From Ectopseudomonas composti (GTDB lineage: Bacteria > Pseudomonadota > Gammaproteobacteria > Pseudomonadales > Pseudomonadaceae): a DNA stretch of 64,000 bases. A program made the translations under genes and the position numbers. The notes under the pieces were generated by a model. The model saw only the letters and a list, made by a program, of their open reading frames with translations. It made no database searches and had not been told where the DNA came from. Shown here piece after piece: positions 51,503-61,074 of this stretch. The stretch is taken from positions 238,370-302,369 of the forward strand of contig NZ_LSSW01000020.1 of the NCBI RefSeq assembly GCF_001567565.1, written 5' to 3'. Position 1 is the first letter of the stretch. Each line of letters opens with the position of its first letter.

Positions 51503-53359
51503 ATGCCAGCATCCTCCGCCTGGCCAGCGCGCCTTGCGCTGGCGTTACTGTTATTGGTGCTGAGCGGCGCTAGCGTGCTGCTCTGGCGCCAGATAGAGGC
51601 GGTGCAGCAACAGCGCGTCGACGAGCGGGTCAGCTATCAGGCGCGCAGCCTGGCACGTCAGCTGGAAAGTACGCTGCACCTGGAGGTGGCCAGCCTCGAA
51701 CGCATCGCCCGTTTGTGGAACAGCCTGGGGCGTCTGCCGCGCGCCAGTTGGGACGAAGAAGTGGAGCTCGCACTGCAAGGCTTTCCCGCCTACCAGTCGA
51801 TCCAATGGGTCGGCCCCGACCTGCACATGCGCTGGCTGCTGCCGATAGCCGGCAACGAAGCGGCGCTGAATTTTCGCCTGTATCCCGAGCATCCCAACTA
51901 CCCGCTGGCAATGGAGGCCCGCGAGAGCGGCGAGCAGCGTTTTTCCAACAGTTTCGACCTGGTGCAGGGAGGCCGCGGCTTCGTTCTCTATACACCGCTT
52001 TACCGCGAAGAGAATGGCAGCAAGGTTTTCGACGGCTTCTTGCAGGGGGTGTTTCGCGTCGAGCCGCTGATGCTGCAGTTGCTCAACCAGATCGACCAGA
52101 ACGCCTTCAACCTCGAGCTACTGGAGAACGGTAATAGCCTGTTTCGTCATGGCGCCGCCGACGCTGAGGCCAAGCACAGCCTGCAACTGGGCCTGCGCCT
52201 GCTCAACAACCAGGACTTCAGCCTGCGCCTGAGCCCCACCGCGCAGCTGCTCGACCAACTGGAGTCGCCCCTTCCCGGCGTGGTACTCGGTGCCAGCCTG
52301 GCGATCAGCCTGCTGCTGGTTGCCGCCCTGGCGCTGGCACTGGAGAACAGTCGCCGCGCTCATGCCCTGCAACTGGCCAACCGTCGCTTCAAGCAGGAGG
52401 CCGAGCGCCGCGAGGAAACCGAGCAGCGCCTGCGTGAGAATCGCGAGCGCCTGCAACTGGTGCTCGATCTGACCGACTCCAGCCATGACGGCCTGTTCAT
52501 CTTCGACAGTGACAGCCGCGAGCTGCTGCACATGAACCAGGCCACCTACGCCACACTCGGCTATCGTCCCGAACAGTTCGCCGAGCTGTTGCGCGATGCC
52601 CCGGAGAAACTCATGCCGGGCTTCCATCGCTGGCTCGAGCAAGCGCGCCAGGCGCAAAGTGACAACCTTTCGCGGATATTTCAGTGCGAGCTGATTCGCC
52701 GCGACGGCAGCCGCCAACCGGCAGAGATCAACACGCAACTGGTGCAGCTGCACGATCACGAGTACCTGATCGCCGTTTCCCGCGACAATAGCGAGCGCCT
52801 GCAGCTGGAGGCGCAACTGCAGCGCCTGTCGCAACTCGACGGCCTGACCGGGCTGTACAACCGGCGTTATTTCGATCAGCAGCTGCTCTCCGAATGGCGG
52901 CGCCTGCGCCGCCTGCGCGCGCCTTTGGCCCTGCTGATGCTGGATATCGACCACTTCAAGGCCTACAACGATACCCTCGGCCACCTGGCCGGCGACGACG
53001 CGCTGCGCCGGGTCAGTGCCGCCCTGCGCGAGAGCCTGCAACGTGAAGGCGACGTGGCCTGCCGCTACGGCGGCGAGGAATTCGCCATCATCCTGGCCAA
53101 TACCAGCCAGGACGGCGCCGAACAGGTTGCCGCGCGCATCCACGCAGCCATCGCCAACCTGGATATCGCCCACCCGGCAAGCCCGCTCGGTCACCTGACC
53201 CTGAGCATCGGCCTGATCGTGGTCGACCCGGTCAGCGACGAACAGCCAGGCGCACTGCTCGCCCAGAGCGATCAGGCGCTGTACCGCGCCAAACATGAGG
53301 GGCGCAATCGCACCTGCCTGTGGCAGCCGCCTGAGCTTGACCTGAATCAAGCCCACTGA
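51503..53359 (+). CDS. CHASE-PAS-GGDEF diguanylate cyclase
   Basis: This membrane-anchored cyclase makes c-di-GMP. The 618-residue protein has an N-terminal helix (~8-28), a periplasmic CHASE domain (~70-240; IQWVGPDLHMRWLLP, then GGRGFVLYTPLY), a second helix (~250-275), a coiled linker, PAS (~310-430) and GGDEF (~445-605). The active motif is GGEEF (CRYGGEEFAIIL), with an RxxD inhibitory site (REGD) five residues before it, so product feedback is expected. No EAL domain is present. AGGGAG precedes ATG 51503. Confidence 0.92.
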   Translation: MPASSAWPARLALALLLLVLSGASVLLWRQIEAVQQQRVDERVSYQARSLARQLESTLHLEVASLERIARLWNSLGRLPRASWDEEVELALQGFPAYQSIQWVGPDLHMRWLLPIAGNEAALNFRLYPEHPNYPLAMEARESGEQRFSNSFDLVQGGRGFVLYTPLYREENGSKVFDGFLQGVFRVEPLMLQLLNQIDQNAFNLELLENGNSLFRHGAADAEAKHSLQLGLRLLNNQDFSLRLSPTAQLLDQLESPLPGVVLGASLAISLLLVAALALALENSRRAHALQLANRRFKQEAERREETEQRLRENRERLQLVLDLTDSSHDGLFIFDSDSRELLHMNQATYATLGYRPEQFAELLRDAPEKLMPGFHRWLEQARQAQSDNLSRIFQCELIRRDGSRQPAEINTQLVQLHDHEYLIAVSRDNSERLQLEAQLQRLSQLDGLTGLYNRRYFDQQLLSEWRRLRRLRAPLALLMLDIDHFKAYNDTLGHLAGDDALRRVSAALRESLQREGDVACRYGGEEFAIILANTSQDGAEQVAARIHAAIANLDIAHPASPLGHLTLSIGLIVVDPVSDEQPGALLAQSDQALYRAKHEGRNRTCLWQPPELDLNQAH

Positions 53360-53427
53360 GGTGCATCCGGCGGACAATGGACATGTCGTGAAGGCCCCTG
53401 ATTTCGGGGCTCTACAGGGAAACCGAG

Positions 53428-54495
53428 ATGATCAACGCAAAGCGTCGCCTGCCCTACCTGCTCGCTGCCGGCGCCGCCCTGCTGGCGCTTGCGGCCTGGT
53501 GGCAGTTGCGCCCGAATGGCCTGCCCGAGGGATTCGCCAGCGGTAACGGACGCATCGAAGCCACCGAGGTGGATGTGGCGACCAAGCTGGCCGGGCGCAT
53601 CACCCGCATCGAAGTCGATGAGGGCGACTTCGTCGAACCCGGCCAGATTCTCGCGCGCATGGACACCCAGGTGCTTGAAGCGCAGCTGCAACAGGCTCGG
53701 GCTCAGGTGCGCCAGGCGCAGAACGCCGCGCGCACCGCGCTCGCTCAGGTCGCCCTGCGCGAAAGCGAGAAAGTCAGCGCCGCCGCCGTGGTGCGCCAGC
53801 GCCAGGCCGAGCTGAATGCCGCGCAGAAACGCCACGCGCGCAGTGCCACCCTGGTCAAGCGCAACGCGCTGCCACAGCAGACCCTGGACGATGACCTGGC
53901 CCGCCTGCAGAGCACTCAGGCGGCGCTGGCAGCGGCCAATGCCCGGGTCATCTCCGCTGACGCCGGTATCAGCGCGGCCCAGGCTCAGGTCGAGGAAGCC
54001 CGCTCGGCAGTGGAAGCTGCCCAGGCGGGCGTCGAGCGCCTGCAGGCGGACATCGACGACAGCCTGCTACGCGCGCCTCGCGCCGGCCGTGTGCAGTACC
54101 GGGTGACCCAGCCCGGCGAAGTGCTGCCAGCCGGTGGCAAGCTGCTCAACCTGGTGGACCTTACCGATGTCTACATGACCTTCTTCCTGCCCGAGCGCCA
54201 GGCCGGCCGCGTCGCCCTGGGCAGCGAGGTGCGCCTGGTGATCGATGCCGCGCCGCAGTACGTGATCCCGGCCAAGGTCAGCTATGTCGCCAGCGTCGCC
54301 CAGTTCACGCCCAAGACCGTGGAAACCGCCAGCGAACGCGAGAAGCTGATGTTCCGGGTCAAGGCACGCATCGACCCCGAGCTGCTGAGCAAACACCTGC
54401 AGCAGGTGAAGACCGGCGTGCCCGGCATGGCCTACCTGCGCCTCGACCCCGAGGTCGACTGGCCCGAACACCTGGCGATCAAGGTTCCGCAATGA
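53428..54495 (+). CDS. HlyD-family membrane fusion protein
   Basis: This periplasmic adaptor of the exporter encoded downstream has 355 residues, with an N-terminal membrane anchor (~8-25), biotinyl/lipoyl half-motifs [29 protein letters not shown] and [24 protein letters not shown], and a long coiled-coil hairpin (~75-205) between them. It starts [20 protein letters not shown] and overlaps the ABC gene by 4 bases. It resembles YhiI of the yhiI-rbbA-yhhJ cluster. Confidence 0.9.
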   Translation: MINAKRRLPYLLAAGAALLALAAWWQLRPNGLPEGFASGNGRIEATEVDVATKLAGRITRIEVDEGDFVEPGQILARMDTQVLEAQLQQARAQVRQAQNAARTALAQVALRESEKVSAAAVVRQRQAELNAAQKRHARSATLVKRNALPQQTLDDDLARLQSTQAALAAANARVISADAGISAAQAQVEEARSAVEAAQAGVERLQADIDDSLLRAPRAGRVQYRVTQPGEVLPAGGKLLNLVDLTDVYMTFFLPERQAGRVALGSEVRLVIDAAPQYVIPAKVSYVASVAQFTPKTVETASEREKLMFRVKARIDPELLSKHLQQVKTGVPGMAYLRLDPEVDWPEHLAIKVPQ

Positions 54496-57197
54496 ACGCG
54501 GTGGTCGCACGCCTGGCCGGCGTCGGCCTGCGCTACGGCCAGACCCACGCCCTGCAGCGGGTCGACCTGACGCTGCCAGCTCGCTGCATGGTTGGCCTGA
54601 TCGGCCCCGACGGCGTCGGCAAGTCCAGCCTGCTGGCGCTGATCGCCGGTGCGCGCAAGCTGCAAGACGGCCAGGTCGAAGTGCTCGGCGGCGACATGGC
54701 CGATGCACGCCACCGGCGCAACGTCTGCCCGCACATCGCCTATATGCCGCAGGGCCTGGGCAAGAACCTCTATCCGACGCTGTCGGTGTTCGAGAACCTG
54801 GATTTCTTCGGCCGCCTGTTCGGCCAGGACGCCGCCGAGCGCGAGCGGCGCATCGATGACCTGCTGCGCAGCACCGGCATGGCCGCGTTCCGCGAACGCC
54901 CGGCCGGCAAGTTGTCCGGCGGCATGAAGCAGAAGCTCGGACTGTGCTGCGCGCTGATCCATGATCCGGATCTGCTGATCCTCGACGAGCCGACCACCGG
55001 CGTCGATCCGTTGTCACGCAACCAGTTCTGGGAGCTGATCGAGCGCATCCGCACGCAGCGCCCGCAGATGAGCGTGCTGGTGGCCACCGCCTACATGGAG
55101 GAGGCCGAGCGCTTCGACCATCTGGTGGCGATGGACGCGGGCCGCGTGCTGGCCGAAGGCAGCCCGGCCGAACTGCGCGCGCGCACCGAAACCACCAGCC
55201 TGGAACAGGCCTTTATCGCCCTGCTGCCCGAGGAACGCCGCCACGGCCACCAGCAGGTGGTGATGGCGCCCCTGCAAGGCAGCAACGAGATCGCCATCGA
55301 GGCCAAGGGCCTGACCATGCGCTTCGGCGACTTCGTTGCCGTCGACTCGGTGTCGTTTCGCATCCGCCGTGGCGAGATCTTCGGCTTCCTCGGCTCCAAT
55401 GGCTGCGGCAAGAGCACCACCATGAAGATGCTCACCGGCCTGCTGCCAGCCAGCGAGGGCGAGGCGCTGCTGTTCGGTCAGGCGGTCGACCCGCGCGACA
55501 TGGCCACGCGCAAGCGGGTCGGCTACATGTCCCAGGCTTTTTCCCTGTATGGCGAGCTGACGGTGCGGCAGAACCTGGTGCTGCATGCCCAGCTGTTCCA
55601 TGTACCGGTCGATGAGATCGGGCCGCGCGTGACGCAGATGGCCGCGCGCTTCGACCTCGGCGAGGTCATGGACCTGTTGCCCGAGCGTTTGCCGCTGGGC
55701 ATTCGCCAGCGTCTGTCGCTGGCTGTCGCGGTGATCCACAAACCGGAGATCCTGATCCTCGACGAACCGACCTCCGGGGTCGACCCGGTCGCCCGTGACG
55801 GCTTCTGGCAACTGATGCTCGACCTGTCACGCAACGACGGCGTGACCATCTTCATCTCCACCCATTTCATGAACGAGGCGCAGCGCTGCGACCGCATCTC
55901 GCTGATGCACGCCGGCAAGGTGCTCGACAGCGACACACCGCAAGGCCTGATGGACAAGCGCGGGCTGGACAGCCTGGAGGCCACCTTCATCGCCTACCTG
56001 CAGGAGGCAGTCGGCGAGCAGCCAGCAAGCGAGGCGCCGCCGCTGGAACAGGCCCCTGCGCCGCAGCGCCAACTGTTCAGCCTGCGCCGCCTGCTCAGCT
56101 ATGCCCGGCGCGAAGCGCTGGAACTGCGCCGCGACCCGATTCGCGGCGGCATGGCCCTGCTCGGTACGGTGCTGCTGCTGTTCATCATCGGCTACGGCAT
56201 CAGCCTCGACGTGGAAGACCTGACCTTCGCAGTGCTGGATCGCGACCAGACCACCACCAGTCAGGAGTACCACCTGAACCTGTCCGGCTCACGCTACTTC
56301 CTGGAGAAGGCGCCGCTCTCCGACTACGACGAGCTGGAGCAACGCCTGCGCAATGGTGATATCAGCCTGGCGGTGGAGATTCCGCCGCACTTCGGCCGCG
56401 ACCTCAAGCGCGGCGCCAGCCCGCAGATCGGCATGTGGATCGACGGCGCCATGCCGACCCGCGCCGAAACCATCAAGGGCTACGTCACCGGCCTGCATCA
56501 GCACTACCTGAGCGAGCTGGCGCGGCGTTCGCCGCAGCCCCAGGCGGCCAACGCTGCCGAGCTGGAAGTGCGCTATCGCTACAACCCGGACGTGGAAAGC
56601 CTCAAGGCCATGGTGCCGGCGGTGATTCCGCTGCTGCTGATGCTGATTCCGGCGATGCTCACGGCGCTCGGCGTGGTGCGCGAGAAGGAGCTGGGCTCGA
56701 TCATCAACCTCTACGTCACCCCGGTCACCCGGCTGGAGTTCCTGCTCGGCAAGCAACTGCCCTACATCGCCCTGGGCCTGTTCAACTTCATCCTGCTGGT
56801 GCTGCTGGCGGTCACCGTGTTCGACGTGCCGCTCAAGGGCAACCCGCTGACCCTGCTGGCCGGTGCCCTGCTCTACCTGGCCTGCGCCACCGGCCTTGGC
56901 CTGCTCATGTCGACCTTCACCAAGAGCCAGATTGCCGCGGTGTTCGGCACCGCCATCGTCACCCTGTTGCCAGCCATCCAGTTCTCCGGGCTGATCTACC
57001 CGGTGGCCTCGCTGGAGGGCGCAGGCGCCGTGATTGGGCAGCTCTACCCGACCTCGCAGTTTCTGGTGATCAGCCGTGGCCTGTTCTCCAAGGCACTGGA
57101 ACTGCAGGACCTGGCCGGCTACTTCGTCGCCCTGGCCCTGACCATCCCGCTGCTGACGCTGCTCAGCGCCAGCCTGCTGCGCAAACAGGAGGTGTGA
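54492..57197 (+). CDS. RbbA-like ABC ATPase/permease fusion
   Basis: The 901-residue protein has two tandem ATPase domains followed by an ABC-2 membrane domain (~530-900). ATPase 1 has Walker [10 protein letters not shown], signature [13 protein letters not shown] and Walker [14 protein letters not shown]; ATPase 2 has [24 protein letters not shown] and [13 protein letters not shown]. The second signature is degenerate (LGIRQ for LSGGQ). The membrane part shows about six helices. The layout equals E. coli RbbA/YhiH. It overlaps both neighbours and forms an efflux or export unit with the HlyD and ABC-2 proteins; cargo is unknown. Confidence 0.9.
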   Translation: MNAVVARLAGVGLRYGQTHALQRVDLTLPARCMVGLIGPDGVGKSSLLALIAGARKLQDGQVEVLGGDMADARHRRNVCPHIAYMPQGLGKNLYPTLSVFENLDFFGRLFGQDAAERERRIDDLLRSTGMAAFRERPAGKLSGGMKQKLGLCCALIHDPDLLILDEPTTGVDPLSRNQFWELIERIRTQRPQMSVLVATAYMEEAERFDHLVAMDAGRVLAEGSPAELRARTETTSLEQAFIALLPEERRHGHQQVVMAPLQGSNEIAIEAKGLTMRFGDFVAVDSVSFRIRRGEIFGFLGSNGCGKSTTMKMLTGLLPASEGEALLFGQAVDPRDMATRKRVGYMSQAFSLYGELTVRQNLVLHAQLFHVPVDEIGPRVTQMAARFDLGEVMDLLPERLPLGIRQRLSLAVAVIHKPEILILDEPTSGVDPVARDGFWQLMLDLSRNDGVTIFISTHFMNEAQRCDRISLMHAGKVLDSDTPQGLMDKRGLDSLEATFIAYLQEAVGEQPASEAPPLEQAPAPQRQLFSLRRLLSYARREALELRRDPIRGGMALLGTVLLLFIIGYGISLDVEDLTFAVLDRDQTTTSQEYHLNLSGSRYFLEKAPLSDYDELEQRLRNGDISLAVEIPPHFGRDLKRGASPQIGMWIDGAMPTRAETIKGYVTGLHQHYLSELARRSPQPQAANAAELEVRYRYNPDVESLKAMVPAVIPLLLMLIPAMLTALGVVREKELGSIINLYVTPVTRLEFLLGKQLPYIALGLFNFILLVLLAVTVFDVPLKGNPLTLLAGALLYLACATGLGLLMSTFTKSQIAAVFGTAIVTLLPAIQFSGLIYPVASLEGAGAVIGQLYPTSQFLVISRGLFSKALELQDLAGYFVALALTIPLLTLLSASLLRKQEV

Positions 57198-58321
57198 TGG
57201 AACGCCTGGCCAACATCCTGCACCTAGGCATCAAGGAACTGCGCAGCCTGCAGCACGACCTGGCCCTGGTGCTGCTGATCCTCTGGGCCTTCAGCATGGG
57301 CATCTACTCGGCGGCCACCAGCCTGCCGGAAAGCCTGCACAACGCCGCCATCGCGGTGGTCGACGAAGACCAGTCGCAACTCTCCGAGCGGCTGATCCAG
57401 GCCTTCCAGGCGCCCTACTTCCGCACGCCGGAGCGCATCGATCTGAGCCAGATGGACCGCGGCATGGACTCCGGGCGCTACACCTTCACCCTGAATATTC
57501 CGCCGAACTTCCAGCGCGACGTGCTCGCCGGCCGCAGCCCGGCGATCCAGCTCAACGTCGATGCCACCCAGGTCAGCATGGCCTTCACCGGCGCCGGCTA
57601 CATCCAGAACATCGGTGCCAGCGAGGTGGCCGAGTTCGTCCGCCGCTACCGGGGCGAGCTGCAGCAACCGGCCGAACTGGCGCTGCGCGTGCAGTTCAAT
57701 CCCAACCTGACGCGCGCCTGGTTCGGCTCGGTGATGGAGGTGATCAACCAGATCACCATGCTGTCGATCATCCTCACCGGCGCCGCCCTGATCCGCGAGC
57801 GCGAGCACGGCACCGTCGAACACCTGCTGGTGATGCCGGTAACGCCACTGGAAATCATGCTGGCCAAGGTCTGGTCGATGGGGCTGGTAGTGCTGACGGC
57901 AGCGGCGCTGTCCTTGCTGCTGGTGGTACAGGGCTGGCTGCAGGTACCCATCGAGGGCTCCATCGCACTGTTCCTGGCTGGTGCGGCGCTGCACCTGTTC
58001 GCCACCACCTCGATGGGCATCTTCTTCGGCACCGTGGCGCGCTCGATGCCGCAACTGGGGCTGTTGATCATCCTGGTGCTGCTGCCGCTGCAGATTCTCT
58101 CCGGCGGCACCACACCGCGTGAAAGCATGCCGGAACTGGTGCAACAGATCATGTTGGCGGCGCCGACCACTCACTTCGTCGCCCTGGCCCAGGCCATTCT
58201 CTATCGCGGTGCGGGGCTGACCATCGTCTGGCCCTACATGCTGGCCATCGCCGGCATCGGTGCGCTGTTCTTCGTCGCGGCGCTGACACGCTTTCGCAAG
58301 ACCCTGGCGCAGATGGCCTGA
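57197..58321 (+). CDS. ABC-2 type permease (YhhJ-like)
   Basis: This 374-residue membrane subunit of the same exporter has an N-terminal helix, a large extracytoplasmic domain (~45-175) and about five C-terminal helices (~180-365) with ALIREREHGTVEHLLVMPVT and the LQILSGGTTPRESMP turn typical of ABC-2 permeases. ATG 57197 overlaps the previous stop (TGATG). It is followed by a REP hairpin that may end the operon. Confidence 0.9.
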   Translation: MERLANILHLGIKELRSLQHDLALVLLILWAFSMGIYSAATSLPESLHNAAIAVVDEDQSQLSERLIQAFQAPYFRTPERIDLSQMDRGMDSGRYTFTLNIPPNFQRDVLAGRSPAIQLNVDATQVSMAFTGAGYIQNIGASEVAEFVRRYRGELQQPAELALRVQFNPNLTRAWFGSVMEVINQITMLSIILTGAALIREREHGTVEHLLVMPVTPLEIMLAKVWSMGLVVLTAAALSLLLVVQGWLQVPIEGSIALFLAGAALHLFATTSMGIFFGTVARSMPQLGLLIILVLLPLQILSGGTTPRESMPELVQQIMLAAPTTHFVALAQAILYRGAGLTIVWPYMLAIAGIGALFFVAALTRFRKTLAQMA

Positions 58322-58328
58322 GGCACCT

Positions 58329-58394
58329 GTAGGAGCGGCTGGGCGGCACTCCGCTTCAGCCGCGAAGGCCACTGCATGCGGCCTTCGTGGAGCC
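58329..58394. repeat. Pseudomonas REP palindrome (GTAGGAGCGG)
   Basis: A 66-base REP-type palindrome starting GTAGGAGCGGCTGGGCGG, plus an inner hairpin GAAGGCC/GGCCTTC, lies between the converging permease and FliL-like genes. Confidence 0.8.
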
Positions 58395-58408
58395 TGCAGG
58401 GCTAACGG

Positions 58409-58813
58409 TTACTGAATGATCAGGTTGTTGAACAACAGGTCTTCGACGATGGGCTTGCCCTCTTCACCATTGATCGCGTCCTGCACCTTCTTCAGCGCCT
58501 CCAGGCGCAGGTTCTCGCGACCATCGGGAGCATTGATGGTCTCGCTGGTCTGGGCGGAGAACAGCATCACCATCTGATGGCGGATCAGCGGCTCATGCAG
58601 CTTGATCTTCTCCTCGGCCTCGGTGCCGGTGACTCGCAGCGACACATCGGCCTTGAAGAACTTGAGGCGGTTACCGGAGTCGGCCAGGTTGCCGATCAGC
58701 GCGGGCGTCAGGTTGTAGTAGAGCGTCGTCGGCACTTCTTCCTTTTTCTCCGAAGACGCCAGGGCAGGCAGGCAGATCGACAGGCTCAGCAGCAGGGCGG
58801 TCAACAGTTTCAC
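58409..58813 (-). CDS. FliL-like secreted protein
   Basis: This 134-residue protein has a signal peptide (VKLLTALLLSLSICLPALA, first codon GTG read as Met) and a flagellar-basal-body FliL-like core: YYNLTPALIGNLADSGNRLK, DVSLRVTGTEAEEKIKLHEP, and LLFNNLIIQ at the C-terminus. I choose GTG 58813 because GGAG lies eight bases upstream; an in-frame ATG at 58855 would break the signal peptide. It is not linked to flagellar genes, as in PAO1 (PA5233 counterpart). Function unknown. Confidence 0.82.
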   Translation of the reverse strand: MKLLTALLLSLSICLPALASSEKKEEVPTTLYYNLTPALIGNLADSGNRLKFFKADVSLRVTGTEAEEKIKLHEPLIRHQMVMLFSAQTSETINAPDGRENLRLEALKKVQDAINGEEGKPIVEDLLFNNLIIQ

Positions 58814-58968
58814 GTTCGGCACTCCATCTGGGATGTGCCTAGCATAGCCATCCACAGGCCAGCACCCAAGCCCGGCGCTTATGCCGACCTATCAGGCTAC
58901 GGCATGCTCGTTGACCCTCGGCGGGCGCTTTCTACACTGCAAGGCACCCTGCAAGAGGAATGACCTTC

Positions 58969-59949
58969 ATGAAAGCCCTGCTGTGCAAAGCCTTCGGCCC
59001 TGCCGACACCCTGGTATTGGAAGACCTGCCGAGTCCCGAGCCGAAAAAGAACGAGGTGCTGATCGAGGTGCAGGCTGCCGGGGTCAACTTCCCCGACACG
59101 CTGATCATCGAAGGCAAGTACCAGTTCAAGCCGCCCTTCCCCTTCGCCCCGGGCGGCGAGGTGGCCGGGGTGATCAAGGCCGTGGGCGAGAAAGTCAGCC
59201 ACCTGCGCGCTGGCGATCGGGTCATGGCGCTGACCGGCTGGGGCGGCTTCGCCGAAGAAGTCGCCGTGCCAGCCTACAACGTGCTGCCGGTGCCCAAGAG
59301 CATGGACCTGACCACGGCTGCGGCCTTCGGCATGACCTACGGCACCTCGATGCACGCCCTCAAGCAGCGCGCCAACCTGCAACCCGGCGAAACCCTGCTG
59401 GTGCTCGGCGCCTCGGGCGGCGTCGGCCTGGCCGCGGTGGAAATCGGCAAGGCCATGGGCGCAAAAGTGATCGCCGCCGCGAGCAGCGCCGAGAAGCTGG
59501 AAGTGGCGCGTAACGCCGGCGCCGACGAGCTGATCAACTACAGCGAGCAGAGCCTGAAGGACGAGGTGAAGAAACTCACCGGCGGCCAGGGCGTGGACGT
59601 GATCTACGATCCGGTGGGCGGCACACTGTTCGAGGAAGCCTTCCGCAGCATCGCCTGGAACGGCCGCTTCCTGGTGGTGGGCTTTGCCGCAGGTGGCGGC
59701 ATCCCTGCCCTGCCGGCCAACCTGCCGCTGCTCAAGGGCGCCGCTCTGGTCGGCGTGTTCTGGGGCTCGTTCGCCCAGCGCCAACCGCAAGACAACGCAG
59801 CGAACTTCCAGCAACTGTTCGCCTGGCACGCCGAAGGCAAGCTCAAGCCACTGGTCTCGCAGACCTTCCCATTGGCGCGCGGCGGCGAAGCGATCAATGC
59901 GCTCGGCCAGCGCAAGGCGGTGGGCAAGGTAGTGGTAGAAATCCGCTAG
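58969..59949 (+). CDS. NADPH:quinone oxidoreductase family protein
   Basis: This 326-residue zinc-independent medium-chain reductase has the substrate domain MKALLCKAFGPADTLVLEDL, and a Rossmann domain with LVLGASGGVGLAAVEIGKAMGAKVIA (~residues 145-170) followed by SSAEKLEVARNAGADELINY. It lacks the zinc ligands of alcohol dehydrogenases, as expected for quinone reductases. ATG 58969 is used because AGAGGA sits nine bases upstream; ATG 58960 abuts the ribosome site. It is followed by a terminator and marks the end of the core region. Confidence 0.9.
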   Translation: MKALLCKAFGPADTLVLEDLPSPEPKKNEVLIEVQAAGVNFPDTLIIEGKYQFKPPFPFAPGGEVAGVIKAVGEKVSHLRAGDRVMALTGWGGFAEEVAVPAYNVLPVPKSMDLTTAAAFGMTYGTSMHALKQRANLQPGETLLVLGASGGVGLAAVEIGKAMGAKVIAAASSAEKLEVARNAGADELINYSEQSLKDEVKKLTGGQGVDVIYDPVGGTLFEEAFRSIAWNGRFLVVGFAAGGGIPALPANLPLLKGAALVGVFWGSFAQRQPQDNAANFQQLFAWHAEGKLKPLVSQTFPLARGGEAINALGQRKAVGKVVVEIR

Positions 59950-59991
59950 GGGCGCCGCGCGCACCGAAGCTATTCGCAATGACGTAAACAG

Positions 59992-60014
59992 GGCCGCCCT
60001 CGGGGCGGCCTTTT
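59992..60014 (+). terminator. Rho-independent terminator of the quinone reductase gene
   Basis: An 8-bp stem GGCCGCCC/GGGCGGCC (59992-59999, 60003-60010) is followed by TTTT. Confidence 0.88.
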
Positions 60015-60182
60015 GCCAACGCCGCGCGGGGTTTCAACCGCCGTTTGATCCCTATGAATAACTGGCGCGACTCGGTCGCAGCCAATAACGAGGAAACGGA
60101 CTCGACCGGGATAGCCCATCAAGTTAGGCACTGGAGAAACTCTGCCGTTAAAAAGCAGAGCGGGTTGCTTTGAGTCTTGACG
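60015..60182. other. Non-coding gap at the entry to the accessory region
   Basis: About 170 bases after the terminator carry no supported gene. A 39-codon frame from ATG 60055 (MNNWRDSVAANNEETDSTGI) has no ribosome site and no recognisable family. Base composition begins to drop towards AT here. Confidence 0.4.
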
Positions 60183-60208
60183 CCTGGCCGGCTAATGGGT
60201 GTCCCCTT
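60183..60208 (+). repeat. Direct repeat flanking a toxin-immunity cassette, copy A
   Basis: CCTGGCCGGCTAATGGGTGT and the following CCCCTTTT match copy B at 61016-61041 apart from two T/C changes and a small indel. Between the copies lie the SymE tail, a terminator, the YezG-like immunity gene, the nuclease stub and a REP hairpin. Confidence 0.6.
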
Positions 60209-60214
60209 TTTCCC

Positions 60215-60292
60215 CAACAGGCCGGGTTCGAGGTCAACGAGCGGATAAGGATTCGGGTGATGCAGGGCTGTTTGGTGATTACGGCCGAGTGA
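60215..60292 (+). pseudogene. SymE-type toxin, C-terminal remnant
   Basis: The last 25 codons of a SymE-like gene read QQAGFEVNERIRIRVMQGCL followed by VITAE and TGA. SymE proteins (SOS-induced AbrB-fold endoribonuclease toxins) end W-LE-AGF---V-VRVM-GCLVIT, so the match is specific. No start, ribosome site or upstream homologous part is seen; the coding part upstream appears lost or replaced by the direct repeat. A rho-independent terminator follows four bases later. SymE fragments often accompany Rhs-type toxin loci. Confidence 0.75.
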
Positions 60293-60296
60293 AACA

Positions 60297-60327
60297 AATA
60301 GCTCCAGCAGTGCCGGGGCTATTTTTA
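60297..60327 (+). terminator. Rho-independent terminator after the SymE remnant
   Basis: A 9-bp stem AATAGCTCC/GGGGCTATT with one G-T pair, a 9-base loop and TTT is retained although the gene is truncated. Confidence 0.8.
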
Positions 60328-60354
60328 TTCAAGCGGAACAGAAATCCAGGTTAG

Positions 60355-60687
60355 TTATTCATACTTAAAGTCGATTTTTATCTTCATGCTGCGCAGGCAT
60401 AGCTCGACAATACAGCCTTTCCATGGCTTACCTTCCGCATAAAGCCCATCTGACTCGAAGAAGCTTCTAAGCCGAACAAAAAGATCCAGCAAATCACTAT
60501 CCACCTTCGCGCTACTTGGCAAAAACCACTGTTTGGTTCCAGAGGGGCCAACATAATCAAATAACAACTTACAGTGGCCCCCCTCCGGAGAAAGTTCGGC
60601 CTCTACCAGTACCACTTCGGCATCAGCAGGAGAGATCGCAACCAAAACCTCACCAATGCCTTGATAAATCTCATCATCCACACTCAT
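60355..60687 (-). CDS. YezG/DUF600-like immunity protein
   Basis: This 110-residue acidic protein resembles the YezG (DUF600) immunity family: IYQGIGEVLVAISPADAEVV, then a beta-rich part HCKLLFDYVGPSGTKQWFLP, and a C-terminal helix-strand. YezG-type proteins neutralise nuclease toxins of the YeeF class in Bacillus polymorphic-toxin systems. Its ATG overlaps the stop of the nuclease stub (60684-60687), the usual toxin-immunity coupling. It is intact and presumably still protects against kin nuclease toxins although the adjacent toxin is truncated. Base composition is lower in GC than the core genes. Confidence 0.75.
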   Translation of the reverse strand: MSVDDEIYQGIGEVLVAISPADAEVVLVEAELSPEGGHCKLLFDYVGPSGTKQWFLPSSAKVDSDLLDLFVRLRSFFESDGLYAEGKPWKGCIVELCLRSMKIKIDFKYE

Positions 60688-60956
60688 ATCCCACCCGGAG
60701 AATTGACAAAAGTTTCTCTTATTGGGCGTTCCGAACCTATCTGATATGTCACAGTAAATTTCTCAGGCCTTACAGACCCGCCCGTGTACACCGGTTCAAT
60801 TTTTACACCCACCGACTTTCCTTCTTTAAGCGCAGAAGCCCATTGATTCTCCATCGTCTTCCAAGCGCCCTTATTGAGATTCCCATTCATAGGCAGCAAG
60901 TTTAGACGTTCGCCAGGACCATTAAATATACTGGCGATCAAGTGACCACCTTCATA
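60684..60956 (-). pseudogene. Nuclease toxin 3' stub (DNA/RNA non-specific endonuclease type)
   Basis: About 90 C-terminal residues of a polymorphic toxin remain: YEGGHLIASIFNGPGERLNL then LPMNGNLNKGAWKTMENQWA. This fits the Endonuclease_NS_2-type nuclease module (GGHLIA with catalytic His, then N-LLPMN--LN-G-W--ME). The reading frame runs into the REP hairpin at 60957-61015, where the rest of the toxin (delivery domains and start) is missing. The only in-frame start, TTG 60941, lies inside the nuclease motif, so it is scored as truncated. Overlap with the YezG-like gene identifies the pair. Confidence 0.78.
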
Positions 60957-61015
60957 AACAATAGGGGACAGATCACGTTTACGGAGAAACTAATCGTGGT
61001 CTGCCCCCTATTGTT
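60957..61015. repeat. RAYT-associated REP hairpin 1
   Basis: A 59-base near-perfect palindrome has arms AACAATAGGGGACAGATCACG and CGTGGTCTGCCCCCTATTGTT. It truncates the nuclease gene on one side and abuts the direct-repeat copy B on the other. Same family as the ends of the RAYT element at 62315-63124. Confidence 0.88.
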
Positions 61016-61041
61016 CCTGGCCGGCTAATGGGCGCCCCTCT
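61016..61041 (+). repeat. Direct repeat flanking a toxin-immunity cassette, copy B
   Basis: CCTGGCCGGCTAATGGGCGC followed by CCCTCTTT is the partner of 60183-60208, starting directly at the end of the REP hairpin. Confidence 0.6.
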
Positions 61042-61074
61042 TTACTCTATCGCCAACCTCTGCAGCCGTCGTTT

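Noticed and set aside
60055..60174. A 39-codon frame starting MNNWRDSVAANNEETDSTGI
   Set aside because: No ribosome site and no recognisable family; it lies in a decayed region.
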